Assembly (NCBI RefSeq): GCF_002858745.1 | Contig: NZ_PJRO01000012.1 | Location: forward strand, 124,001-188,000 | From: Mesorhizobium loti | GTDB lineage: Bacteria > Pseudomonadota > Alphaproteobacteria > Rhizobiales > Rhizobiaceae | Direction of reading: 5' to 3' | DNA length: 64,000 bases | In this document: positions 24,343 through 33,033 of the stretch, piece after piece | Layout: every line of letters starts with the position of its first letter | Numbering within the stretch: the stretch's first letter is position 1 | Made by a program: the position numbers and the translations under genes | The notes under the pieces: model-generated | Database searches by the model: none | What the model was told of the DNA's origin: nothing | What the model saw: the letters and a program-made list of their open reading frames with translations, nothing else

Positions 24343-25863
24343 TCACTCAGGAAGACCCGCCTTCCGATAACCATCAACGAAATGATCGAGCACTGCCGCA
24401 TCGCGGAATGGCTCGGTCGCGATCCAGTGACTGGTGGTGAAGTGCGGGTTGCCGACGAGGAACAGTTCGACCTCCGCCCGCGCCTCATCAAGCCGGCCGA
24501 GTTGCGCAAGGCTGGCCGCCAGGAAACGGCGCGAGCTCGTGCGATAGGTTTCATCCCTGCGCAGCGTCTCAACGGCGGCTTCATAGTCTCTGGCTGCATA
24601 TTGCGCCTGGCCGAGCGTCAAATAGTACCCGCTGGTCGGAAACGGATTCAATCGGAATGCCTTGCGGATGTATTCCAGGCCCTCTTCGACCTGCCCGGCC
24701 AGGACCGCGATGTCAGACAGCGCCATCCATATGTCACCCTCGCTCGGGTCGAGTTCTATCGCCTTGGTGAATTCCGCATCCGCTCCCGCAAAGTCGCGCT
24801 CATAGGCCAGCAGATAAGCCAGCACCCAACGGCAACCGGCATTTTCGGGGTCGATCGCGACAGCCTTGCGCGCCAATTCCAGGGCGACGTTACGGTTGGC
24901 TTCGGTCGGCCCGCCCCAGTGCACCCATCCCATCCAGTGGTTCATGGCCAGCCATCGATAGGCCTCGGCGTATTCCGGATCGAGCGAAACCGCACGCGTC
25001 AGCATCAGATGCACTTCCCGCGCCATCTGCGGAGAATCATCCATCAGCTTGCGTGCCCGCATGCAGAGATCATAAGCCTCGATGTTGTTCGGCTGGTTAC
25101 GCGGCGGTGGTGCGCGCAGCCGACCAAGCAATGCCTCGACGATCTTGGCGGTCACCTCGTCCTGGACAGCAAAGATATCTTCGAAACTCCGATCGAAGCG
25201 CTCGGCCCAAAGATGCTCGCCGCTCACCGCATCGACCAGTTGGGCGTTGATGCGCACACTTCCCGCCGCGCGTCTTGCGCTGCCTTCCAGCAAGTAGCGC
25301 ACGCCAAGATCCTGCGCGATGGCGCGTACATCCGTCGCCTTTCCCTTGTAGGCGAAGGCCGAGTTGCGCGCGATGACGAAGAGGCCGGAGACCCTGGACA
25401 AGTCCGTGATCAGGTCTTCGGTCAGTCCATCCGCGAAGGCTTCCTGTTCGGGATCATTGCTGACGTTGACGAATGGCAGCACGGCAATGGAAGGCTTTCC
25501 GGGCAGCCGCACGGGTTTGCGCCGAGCGCTGTCGAGTTGTTCTACGGCTCCCGAGAAGCGGTAACCGACGCGCGGCACCGTGGCGATCCATTCACCTCCC
25601 CCGTTGCCATCATCATCGGCTGGGCCGAGCAGCTTCCTGAGCTGCGCGATCTGGACGGTAAGGTTGCCTTCCTCGACAGCCGTGCCCGGCCAGGCTGCAT
25701 CCATCAAATCGGCCTTGGTCAGGATTTCGCCGGGCCGACCTGCAAATGCGGCAAGCAGCTTCAGTCCGCGGTAGCCTATCGCAACGGGCGTATCGTCCCG
25801 GGTGAGCGTTCCCGCATCCGGATCAAGCACGAACGGACCAAAGGCAAAACGCAACCCCTGCAT
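24343..25863 (-). CDS. Winged-helix regulator with TolB-like and TPR regions
   Basis: 506 aa. An OmpR/CadC-type winged helix fills residues 1-95 (FGPFVLDPDAGTLTRDDTPVAIG, AGRPGEILTKADLMDAAWPG, VEEGNLTVQIAQLRKLLG). A TolB-like alpha/beta domain follows (SIAVLPFVNVSNDPEQEAFADGL, VRYLLEGSARR, LVDAVSGEHLWAERFDR, about 125-265). TPR helices run from about 280 to the end (AYRWLAMNHW, NAGCRWVLAYLLAYERDFAGADAEF, YLTLGQAQYAARDYEAAVETL). Proteins with this tail often carry an N-terminal adenylate cyclase; here DNA binding replaces it. No membrane segment is evident, so it is probably a cytoplasmic transcription factor. Target unknown. Confidence 0.85.
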   Translation of the reverse strand: MQGLRFAFGPFVLDPDAGTLTRDDTPVAIGYRGLKLLAAFAGRPGEILTKADLMDAAWPGTAVEEGNLTVQIAQLRKLLGPADDDGNGGGEWIATVPRVGYRFSGAVEQLDSARRKPVRLPGKPSIAVLPFVNVSNDPEQEAFADGLTEDLITDLSRVSGLFVIARNSAFAYKGKATDVRAIAQDLGVRYLLEGSARRAAGSVRINAQLVDAVSGEHLWAERFDRSFEDIFAVQDEVTAKIVEALLGRLRAPPPRNQPNNIEAYDLCMRARKLMDDSPQMAREVHLMLTRAVSLDPEYAEAYRWLAMNHWMGWVHWGGPTEANRNVALELARKAVAIDPENAGCRWVLAYLLAYERDFAGADAEFTKAIELDPSEGDIWMALSDIAVLAGQVEEGLEYIRKAFRLNPFPTSGYYLTLGQAQYAARDYEAAVETLRRDETYRTSSRRFLAASLAQLGRLDEARAEVELFLVGNPHFTTSHWIATEPFRDAAVLDHFVDGYRKAGLPE

Positions 25864-26063
25864 GTCGCATCCTTAGAGCCTTTCGAGCAGGGATGGAACC
25901 GCATTGCGGAGGCCAGTTGATCCAGGTTCAAGTCTGCACACAACCTCCAGAGAGACGAATTGATTTCGCGGCGCATGGTGTCGCGCGTGTGCACCGGTGT
26001 AAGTCATCTTTGATGGAGACAGCGATCCAGCAATCTCCGCCATCGGACATGGAGGTAGTACTG

Positions 26064-26726
26064 ATGGTTTTCTGGGGAACGAGTGCAGTTGGATTGGCAA
26101 TCGCCGCCTATCTCCTCGGCTCCATCCCCACGGGCTATCTGGTAGGCAAACTGCTCAAGGATATCGATATTCGGGAGCACGGCTCCAGATCGACCGGGGC
26201 CACCAATGTCCTCAGAACGCTCGGAAAGGGGCCAGCCTTGGCGGTTCTGCTGGTGGATGTGCTGAAAGGTGCGGCGGCAGTCGTCTTTGCCCGCTGGGTT
26301 TGCCTTTGGCTTTCTTCATGGCCGGCCGCTACGCCGTCGCAACCGCTTGAACCACAAAGCTGGGCACCTTGGATTGTCTGTCTGGCCGGGCTTGCCGCGC
26401 TGTTGGGGCATGGCCGTTCGATCTGGCTGAATTTCACCGGCGGCAAGTCAGCGGCGACGGGGCTGGGGGTATTGCTGGCGATGTCCTGGCCGATAGGCTC
26501 GGGCGCAGCAGCAGTTTTTGTCGTTGCGCTAGCCTTGTCCAGGATCGTTTCATTGAGTTCGATGCTCGCGGCTTTGATGGCCATCGTGCTCGTCAGTGTC
26601 CTGGAACAGCCGCTGCCCTATCGGCTACTGGTGATCGCAGGCGGCATCTACGTGGTCATGCGCCATCGCGCCAATATTCGAAGGCTGTTGTCGGGGACAG
26701 AACCACGCCTCGGGCAAAGCGTTTGA
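26064..26726 (+). CDS. plsY: Glycerol-3-phosphate acyltransferase PlsY-like
   Basis: 220 aa with several membrane segments. PlsY transfers acyl from acyl-phosphate to glycerol-3-phosphate, the first step of phosphatidic acid synthesis in the inner membrane. Motif 1 is YLLGSIPTGYLVGKLL with IDIREHGSRSTGATNVLR; motif 2 is GHGRSIWLNFTGGKSAATGLG (about residues 122-142); motif 3 lies near the C-terminus. The start at 26064 follows GGAGGT by seven bases; the long upstream open frame has no similarity. The rather long loop after segment 2 recalls cyanobacterial-type PlsY, so this may be a second copy next to a housekeeping one elsewhere. Confidence 0.85.
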   Translation: MVFWGTSAVGLAIAAYLLGSIPTGYLVGKLLKDIDIREHGSRSTGATNVLRTLGKGPALAVLLVDVLKGAAAVVFARWVCLWLSSWPAATPSQPLEPQSWAPWIVCLAGLAALLGHGRSIWLNFTGGKSAATGLGVLLAMSWPIGSGAAAVFVVALALSRIVSLSSMLAALMAIVLVSVLEQPLPYRLLVIAGGIYVVMRHRANIRRLLSGTEPRLGQSV

Positions 26727-26736
26727 GAACGCCAAT

Positions 26737-27648
26737 TCACTTCTGCCGGACGATGGTGCCAATCGCATTGACCAGGAGCCGTGCGGCAGTCAGGGCCGAC
26801 AGGCCATCGATGTCGGCGGGAGGATAGAGCTCGACAAGATCAAATCCCACGATCCTGGCCCGCTGGCCGAGGCCCGCGATCAGGTCGATGACCTGCGTGT
26901 AGGTAAGGCCGCCGGGCGTACGTGCAGCCACGCCGGGCATGATGCAGGGATCGAGGCCGTCGCAGTCGAGGGTGACGACGACCCGCGCGCGCTCGGGGAT
27001 ATGCCTCAGAGCGGCATCGACGCCCGCAACGTGAACTTCGCGGGCGGTCACAAATCGGCTGCCATAGCGTTGCGCCGCTTCGATTTCGGTCAACTTTGCG
27101 CTGCCGACGCTGCGCAGGCCAACCTGCACCATGCCGGCAACATGCGGCATCTCGCTTGCCCGGCGCATCGGGCTCGAATAGCCGTGGCGCTCGCCATGCA
27201 CCTCGTCGCGCCAGTCGATATGGGCGTCGATCTGCAGGATCCAGACCGGCCCATGTTCTGCAAAGCCGGCCAGGAAAGGAATGACCACGGAATCGTCGCC
27301 TCCAAGCAGGACCGGTACAGCCGCCACCGCCAGAACCTCACGCGTCTTCGTTTCGATCCGGGCCCGGTTGCCGGCGTTGTCATGCATGGTGGTCGCAAGA
27401 TTGCCGGCGTCGACGCAGCAGACTGGCTTGCCATCGAACAGCGGACCGCCGAGATCGAAATCCCAATGCTCGACAAGCGCGGCATCGTCCTGGCTGGCAG
27501 TGCGGATCGCATCGGCGGCAGAGACATAACCACTGCTGTCCTTGCCGGGATAGGTGCTGCCATGACCGGCTCCGAAGATCACCGCGCGGGGCATGCGGTC
27601 ATCAGTGAGATGATTGGGGAGGCCGAGAAAAGATAGCGAAGTGGTCAT
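26737..27648 (-). CDS. Ureohydrolase (agmatinase/arginase family)
   Basis: 303 aa from the ATG at 27648 (MTTSLSFLGLPNHL). The dimanganese signatures are all present: GGDDSVVIPFLAGF (the first metal position reads Asp-Asp where many members have Asp-His), WILQIDAHIDWRDE (DAHxD) and VVVTLDCDGLDPCIMPGVAARTPGGL (DxDGLDP). The family removes urea from agmatine, arginine, guanidinobutyrate or similar guanidino compounds. The SpeB-like GRHGYSSPMRRASEM region suggests agmatinase or a relative. It stands between plsY (convergent) and a divergent DUF1127 gene. Substrate not certain. Confidence 0.85.
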   Translation of the reverse strand: MTTSLSFLGLPNHLTDDRMPRAVIFGAGHGSTYPGKDSSGYVSAADAIRTASQDDAALVEHWDFDLGGPLFDGKPVCCVDAGNLATTMHDNAGNRARIETKTREVLAVAAVPVLLGGDDSVVIPFLAGFAEHGPVWILQIDAHIDWRDEVHGERHGYSSPMRRASEMPHVAGMVQVGLRSVGSAKLTEIEAAQRYGSRFVTAREVHVAGVDAALRHIPERARVVVTLDCDGLDPCIMPGVAARTPGGLTYTQVIDLIAGLGQRARIVGFDLVELYPPADIDGLSALTAARLLVNAIGTIVRQK

Positions 27649-27866
27649 GTCTCGATCGTCGTGATGATGGTTTCGCTGAGCTTCAGGATGTGCGGGACGG
27701 AGTCGCTTGCAGAGATCCCACACAGAGCCTTCGAGATTGCAAACCTAGCCCATTTGGAAGTTTTGAGAACTATTTGGGAGGCCTTAATTACGAAGCCGTC
27801 CGTGTCCGGCAGAATTCGATCTCTTTCTGGACGAGGGCCCTGCCCTCCAACGGTACGGAGGTTGAC

Positions 27867-28118
27867 ATGAACAACAACACCCTTTGCGTCGGCCCCGCGC
27901 AGACAAAGCGGGCAAGACCGTCCGCCAGACGGATATCACACCGGCGCTACAGCCTGGTGAACCTGTTCAGCACCATCGCGGCCTGGCGCGAGCGCACGCA
28001 TTTTCGCTGGGAACTCAAGCGGCTGGCGAAAGACACTCCCTACCTGATTGATGACATCGGGTTGACGAAAGAGCAGGTCGAGGAAGAGATCGCCAAACTG
28101 CCCTTCTGGCAACGATAA
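27867..28118 (+). CDS. DUF1127 small basic protein
   Basis: 83 aa. The start at 27867 is fixed by GGAGGT; the frame is open upstream but unlike the family. The C-terminal half, WRERTHFRWELKRLAKDTPYLIDDIGLTKEQVEEEIAKLPFW, is the DUF1127/YjiS signature (arginine-rich helix, L..D.G.....). Such proteins in rhizobia and Agrobacterium act in RNA turnover and in phosphate or carbon responses, probably through their basic helix. It ends nine bases from the convergent GT87 gene. Confidence 0.88.
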   Translation: MNNNTLCVGPAQTKRARPSARRISHRRYSLVNLFSTIAAWRERTHFRWELKRLAKDTPYLIDDIGLTKEQVEEEIAKLPFWQR

Positions 28119-28127
28119 GCGCGCTGG

Positions 28128-29339
28128 CTACCCTGTCTTGGCTAGCGACAGCGCGGCCGGTGGCTGAAGATATGCGCGGGCGGTCACCTGCCGGTAAAGC
28201 CAATGGAACACCGGGATAAGAACCAGCGTCATCACCAGCGGCTTGAACCACGGGTTCAGCGCTGCGTGCAGGCCGCGGTCAATGCCCGTCCATCCGCACA
28301 TGAAGACCACTGCCCCGAGGATCAATATGAGGTTCCAGGCTTCGTCCCTGGCTCTCATCAGCGAAATGGCAAGCGCGGCTGGCGCGACGAGCATGACATA
28401 GGTGTTGGATTCGACCCTGGGGTTGAAAACAGTCATGTAGTAAGCGGCCAGAAGAAAAGCGGTGAACGCACTCAACTGGCGGTCGTTCTTTCTGTCCAGC
28501 CAAAGCGCGGCAACCAGAACGGCACCGGCGGCCGCCAGTCGCAGGACCGTGGTCACGCTTGCCGGAAGGGCAATATCCAGCGCAGCGAAGAGCCCGGTGA
28601 AGTCGGCGGCTTCAAAGGTTCCGGATCGGTTTGCTCCCATCGATGTCAGCAGCCTGAAGAATTCGGCATGCTGCGCGTTGACATAGTCCACCGGGGCAAA
28701 CGCATAAGGAATTGCAAACACCAGACCGACAGCCAGGGCAAGGAAGGGAATGAGGCGCGGTCTCATCGCCCCAACAAGCAAAACCATGACGACTGCAGTC
28801 GGTTTTGCGATCAAGGCGATGAGTGCCCAAAGCACCGTTTCGGCACGACGATTGCCCAGGGCGGACAAGGTCAACAACCAGCAGGCCGCCGTAAGCAACA
28901 CCGTGGCCTGTCCATTGCGGATGGCGCCAAGCGACAAGGGAATGGCCAGGAAAAAGGCCAGCGACGCAATCTCCTCCGCTTTGACTTTGTCGAAAACACG
29001 TGCCTGCTTGATAATCGCGAAAGTGAGTAGGCTGACGCCGAGGAGCCGCCACAATATCCCACCCACTTCAGATCCGAGCCACGCGAACGGGGTGTAGAGT
29101 GCGGCGAATGCCGGCGTATACAAATACCCCATCGCGCTGTTGAGATCGTATAACGGACGTCCCGCTTGGAACATCGCCGTCCCGAATTCATAGGCTGGCA
29201 ACACCGAATGCGATTGCGGTTTGAGGGCAGCCAGACAGACCGCACTGACGATCGTCAGAAGCCACAGCAGGAACCCACTGCGCCCATAAAGCACTTTCAA
29301 CGCCTGCACGATCGACCCCACACCCCAGCGCACTAACAT
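28128..29339 (-). CDS. GT87 (DUF2029) polytopic glycosyltransferase
   Basis: 403 aa with about ten membrane segments. Conserved blocks include AGRPLYDLNSAMGYLYTPAFAALYTPFAWLG (first periplasmic loop with acidic residue), IRNGQATVLLTAACWLL, KPTAVVMVLLVGAM and FNPRVESNTYVMLVAP. These match integral-membrane GT-C enzymes that use polyprenyl-phosphate sugars. It is clearly a paralogue of the gene at 56280-57446 (the same blocks line up) but has no partner GT2, deacetylase or GtrA gene beside it, so it may draw on donors made elsewhere. Confidence 0.82.
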   Translation of the reverse strand: MLVRWGVGSIVQALKVLYGRSGFLLWLLTIVSAVCLAALKPQSHSVLPAYEFGTAMFQAGRPLYDLNSAMGYLYTPAFAALYTPFAWLGSEVGGILWRLLGVSLLTFAIIKQARVFDKVKAEEIASLAFFLAIPLSLGAIRNGQATVLLTAACWLLTLSALGNRRAETVLWALIALIAKPTAVVMVLLVGAMRPRLIPFLALAVGLVFAIPYAFAPVDYVNAQHAEFFRLLTSMGANRSGTFEAADFTGLFAALDIALPASVTTVLRLAAAGAVLVAALWLDRKNDRQLSAFTAFLLAAYYMTVFNPRVESNTYVMLVAPAALAISLMRARDEAWNLILILGAVVFMCGWTGIDRGLHAALNPWFKPLVMTLVLIPVFHWLYRQVTARAYLQPPAALSLAKTG

Positions 29340-29521
29340 ATATGCGCAACACCTAATGCGCCGCTAACATTGGCGGCTTTAGGGCGTCCATCGTTCCTCT
29401 ATTGGTCCAGCTGTAGAAACGCCTTGGCGCCACAGCTCTCGATGAGAACGCTCCCCCGAAGCGCCCTTACATCAAATCTCACGCGAGTTTTGTGACATAT
29501 CGCGCAGACCTTGCGCAACCT

Positions 29522-31162
29522 TCACCCTTCCAGCCACACTTTTTCAAAGTGCTGCTCAAGCGCCTGGTGCTGCTCGCAATTGTGCACGCCATCGCGGAAG
29601 CTGCGATAGACCGAACGCCAGTAGGGCTGGATGATGATGCCGGCCTCGCGCAGGTTCTGCTCGATCTTGCCCATGACCTCCTGCCGCTGCTTGGCTTCCG
29701 GCATCGCCAGTGCCTTGTCGAGCAGTTCGTCGAACTCCTTGCTGGAATAGGCGCTTTCGTTCCAGGCGGCGCCCGACCGATAGGCAAGCGCCAGCACCTG
29801 CACACCCAGTGGCCGTCCCAGCCACTCTGTGCAGGAGAAGGGATATTTGCTCCAGTCGTTCCAGAAGGTGGCAGCAGGCAGCACGGTTCGCTTCACCTTC
29901 AGCCCGGCATCGCGCATCTGTGCGGCGATCGCGTCGCCGCTCGACTTCTGCCACTCGACATCCACCGAGATCAGGTCGAATTCGTGATCGCCCTTGCCGG
30001 CTTCCTTCAGCAGCGCCTTGGATTCGTCGACCTTGCGCACGGCGGGACCCACATCGGCATACTCAGGATGCATCGGTCCGACATGATGATTGTCGGCCGG
30101 CTTGCCGCGATCGTCGAGCGCGATCTTCAGCACCGCGCCATTGTCGACGGCAAGCTGCGCCGCGCGCCTGACCTTGACGTCGTCATAGGGCGCGTTGTTG
30201 ACATTGAAACGCGCAACGATCGTCGAACCGGTCGCGATCTCGGATTGGCCGAGCCCGATCGACTCTGTCTGCGACAGGATATCGGCGGAAGTCTCGTGAT
30301 TGGTGTCGATCTCGCCGGATTCGAAGGCCGACAGCATCGGGCTCGGGTCGGAGCCATAGTCGACCCATCTGATGCCGTCGAGATGCACTTCGCCCTTCCA
30401 CCATTTCTCCTTGCGTTTGACCTCGGCGCCGGTCTCGGCGTCCCAGCTCACCAGTTCGTAAGGACCAGTGGTAATAGCCAAAGCTTTCTTCGGGTCGCCA
30501 TCACCCTGATAGGAGCGGTGCATGATCAGCCCAGGATAGTCAGCCATTCCGGCAATCAGCGAAATGTCCGGCTTCGGAAGGTTGAGGCGGACGGTATAGT
30601 CATCGGCACGTTCGATGCCACCCGCGACGGCTTTCTTGGAATTGGCATCGACCAGCGCACCCATGCGTGCGGCCAACGAATTGCCGGCAACATCGGCCTC
30701 GCACCAGCGGTTCAGATTGTGGACGACGTCGTCGGCGTTGAAGGCATCACCATTCGACCAGGTGATGCCCTTGCGCACCTTCAACGTGAGCGTCCTGGCA
30801 TCGTCGCTCATCTCCCAGGCTTCCAACAACCATGGTTCGAAACTGAAGTCGCGGTTCCAGCGCACCAGATATTCGTTGCACTGGCGCGCGATGTTGGACA
30901 TTTCGACACCGTCGAAGGTACGCGGGTCTTTGAAACCCTTGACGTTCATGGCGACCCTCAGCACGCCACCCTTCTTCGGCTCCTCGGCACGCGCCGGTGT
31001 CGGCGCGATCGCGCCCAGCGCAAAAGCGCCGGCTGCACTCACGCCAAGTGCAGCCATGGCAGCGAAATATTCGCGCCGGTTCATCATGCCATTCTTGAAG
31101 TCGTGCGCGGTTGGCTCGGCGCGCGGATGCAGCGGCCGGTCGGTCAACATCAGCTTGATCAT
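29522..31162 (-). CDS. ABC transporter family-5 substrate-binding protein (orphan)
   Basis: 546 aa. A periplasmic binding protein of the DppA/OppA kind for peptides, nickel or other ligands. Its leader contains MNRREYFAAMAALGVSAAGAF...PTPARA, a twin-arginine-like signal beginning about residue 27. The mature protein has VLRVAMNVKGFKDPRTFDGVEMSNIA, LLEAWEMSDDARTLTLKVRKGITWSNGDAFNADDVV and the later IIIQPYWRSVYRSF. No permease or ATPase gene accompanies it. It lies behind an esterase, an isochorismatase-like and an M24 gene on the same strand, suggesting uptake of the compound these enzymes process. Confidence 0.85.
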   Translation of the reverse strand: MIKLMLTDRPLHPRAEPTAHDFKNGMMNRREYFAAMAALGVSAAGAFALGAIAPTPARAEEPKKGGVLRVAMNVKGFKDPRTFDGVEMSNIARQCNEYLVRWNRDFSFEPWLLEAWEMSDDARTLTLKVRKGITWSNGDAFNADDVVHNLNRWCEADVAGNSLAARMGALVDANSKKAVAGGIERADDYTVRLNLPKPDISLIAGMADYPGLIMHRSYQGDGDPKKALAITTGPYELVSWDAETGAEVKRKEKWWKGEVHLDGIRWVDYGSDPSPMLSAFESGEIDTNHETSADILSQTESIGLGQSEIATGSTIVARFNVNNAPYDDVKVRRAAQLAVDNGAVLKIALDDRGKPADNHHVGPMHPEYADVGPAVRKVDESKALLKEAGKGDHEFDLISVDVEWQKSSGDAIAAQMRDAGLKVKRTVLPAATFWNDWSKYPFSCTEWLGRPLGVQVLALAYRSGAAWNESAYSSKEFDELLDKALAMPEAKQRQEVMGKIEQNLREAGIIIQPYWRSVYRSFRDGVHNCEQHQALEQHFEKVWLEG

Positions 31163-31349
31163 GGCTCTCCCCTGCCTGACCCCGGCTTGTTTGATGGCTT
31201 TGACGAGTGCCGGGCGTTCTTGGTAGGGGCGAAGGATAAGTCCGGAACAGGATCGGGAATGTTCCGTTTCCCGTAAATCTTGTGCGTTGTTCCGCAGATG
31301 GAATCACCTCACCTGTGGCAAGCAACAGCCGACAGGCAATGCAGGCAGA

Positions 31350-32300
31350 TCAATAAGGCCAGCGGCCCTCTCCAAGCGCCCTAACCGCCGCCACGATGTC
31401 GGCCATCGCCTCACCAGCGCGCGGAGCGCTCTTGCGAGCACGCAGGAAGCTGTGCGTGAGACGTTTTTCATTGAGCCATGCCGCCTCGCCGCCAGCGGCG
31501 AGAATTTGGTCGCGATAGGTTTCGCCATCCGACGACAGCGGATCGCATTCGGCGGTAATGATCACGGTCGGCGGCAATCCCGCAAAGTCGCTGTCGCATA
31601 GCGGTTCCAGCGTCGCATCGTCCGGCTGGGGCGCATGGCCGGTGCGCACCTGTTTGTAGAAGTCGAGATCGGCCGTCGACAGTAGCGGTGCTTCAACATG
31701 TTCGACATAGGATCCTGTCGAGTGATCACCGCCAAGGCTCGGATAGATCAATACCTGGCCGACGGCCGGTCTCGCCCGGCGGCGTGTCGCATGCGCCACC
31801 GCGGCGGCCAGGTTGCCACCGGCGCTCTCGCCGCACAGCACGATCGGAAGCTCGGTTCCGGCCTCAAGCCAGTCGAAGGCAGCAACGGCATCTTCGAAGG
31901 CGGCGGGGTGCAGATGCTCCGGTGCCAGACGGTAATCCACGGAGATCACTGCAAAGCCGGTCTCGCCACAGAGGTCGGCGCAGATGTCGTCGTGGCTGTC
32001 CAGCCCACCGAACACAAAGCCACCACCGTGGAAATAGAGGATGGCCGCCGCCTGCGGCAGGCGACCATCCAGCCGGTAACGGCGAAACGGAATGGCGCGA
32101 TCGGCCAACGTAATCTTGCCATCCTCGGTCTCGACACCGGCAGGCCGGCCGACATGAAAGGCGGCCGCCATCTCGTCATAGAGCACACGTTCCTGTTCGA
32201 CCGGCAGGTCGACGACCGCCGGGGAATGCCTGGCATTGACCCGGTCGATATAGACCCAATATTCCGGGTCGAGCAGCGTCGCGTATTTCCCGCGGTCCAT
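31350..32300 (-). CDS. Alpha/beta hydrolase, hormone-sensitive-lipase type esterase
   Basis: 316 aa. The HGGG oxyanion motif is in LYFHGGGFVFGGLDSHD (about residue 77), the nucleophile elbow in IVLCGESAGGNLAAAVAHATR (Ser near 150), the acid in TAECDPLSSDGETYRDQ, and the catalytic His in LTHSFLRARK. The family hydrolyses short-chain esters or amides in the cytoplasm. It is 50 bp downstream of the isochorismatase-like gene and 188 bp before the family-5 binding protein, so it is probably part of the same catabolic set. Confidence 0.88.
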   Translation of the reverse strand: MDRGKYATLLDPEYWVYIDRVNARHSPAVVDLPVEQERVLYDEMAAAFHVGRPAGVETEDGKITLADRAIPFRRYRLDGRLPQAAAILYFHGGGFVFGGLDSHDDICADLCGETGFAVISVDYRLAPEHLHPAAFEDAVAAFDWLEAGTELPIVLCGESAGGNLAAAVAHATRRRARPAVGQVLIYPSLGGDHSTGSYVEHVEAPLLSTADLDFYKQVRTGHAPQPDDATLEPLCDSDFAGLPPTVIITAECDPLSSDGETYRDQILAAGGEAAWLNEKRLTHSFLRARKSAPRAGEAMADIVAAVRALGEGRWPY

Positions 32301-32349
32301 TGTCCTCTCAAGCTCGGTATGGCGTCACCGCGGCCATCCCATTGTTTCT

Positions 32350-33033
32350 CTAGAGCGACCGGTAGAGTTCCGCGGCGTTCTCGTAGGTGAAACGCATCGG
32401 CACCGAACCCTCGACCTGCCAGGCTGCCACCTCCTCACCGGCCATCAACCGGCAGGCCGCGTCGGTGTCTGCCACCGCGCCACCATAGAGGCGGTTGGCA
32501 AGGTTGAGGATCGCCGTCTGATGCATGGCGGCACTGCCGCTGCCGCAGGCATCCTTGACCAGAAGCACGCGGAAGCCGGCAGTCACCGCGTCACGCACCG
32601 TGGCGTCGATGCAGGCTTCGGTCCAAACCCCGGCGACGATCAACCATTCGATGCCATTGGCCTTGATAAGGTCGACCGTCTCGGCAGTGCGGAAGGCGCT
32701 TGCATGTGCCTTGATCAGCAACGTTTCGTCATCACCCGGCGCCACTTCGGCACAGATTGCCGTCAGGGGATCGTTCTTGCTGGAAAAAACCGATTTGCCG
32801 GTTTCGTCCAGCGGATGAAACGGCCGCTCCTGCGTGTCGAGATCGACGACGTAGGCCCAATGATAGAGCGGCAAGCCGTTCGCGCGTGCCGCAGCCTGCA
32901 GCCGCTGCGCATTGGCGAGCAGATCGGAAAAACCCTCGACCAGATAGCGACTGTCCTTGCGGTGCTCCTCCTGGAGGTCGATGAAGACAGCAGCAGCCGT
33001 GCCACGCCGGATCGAAACAGGCGCTTTCATCAA
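32350..33033 (-). CDS. Isochorismatase-like cysteine hydrolase
   Basis: 227 aa. The catalytic triad of the superfamily is visible: Asp in AAVFIDLQEEHRKD (about residue 19), Lys in VFSSKNDPLTA, and Cys in LIVAGVWTEACIDATVRDA (about 137). A conserved cis-peptide region precedes the Cys. Such enzymes hydrolyse N-carbamoyl compounds, nicotinamide, ureidoacrylate and other amides; true isochorismatase activity is unlikely. Its ATG overlaps the stop of the M24 gene by four bases, so the two are translationally coupled and probably handle one pathway. Confidence 0.88.
   Translation of the reverse strand: MMKAPVSIRRGTAAAVFIDLQEEHRKDSRYLVEGFSDLLANAQRLQAAARANGLPLYHWAYVVDLDTQERPFHPLDETGKSVFSSKNDPLTAICAEVAPGDDETLLIKAHASAFRTAETVDLIKANGIEWLIVAGVWTEACIDATVRDAVTAGFRVLLVKDACGSGSAAMHQTAILNLANRLYGGAVADTDAACRLMAGEEVAAWQVEGSVPMRFTYENAAELYRSL

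Noticed and set aside
32350..33033. True isochorismatase and siderophore synthesis
   Set aside because: No EntA/EntB-type partners or carrier domain; the neighbours are hydrolases and a GlxA-type regulator, so only the superfamily is called.
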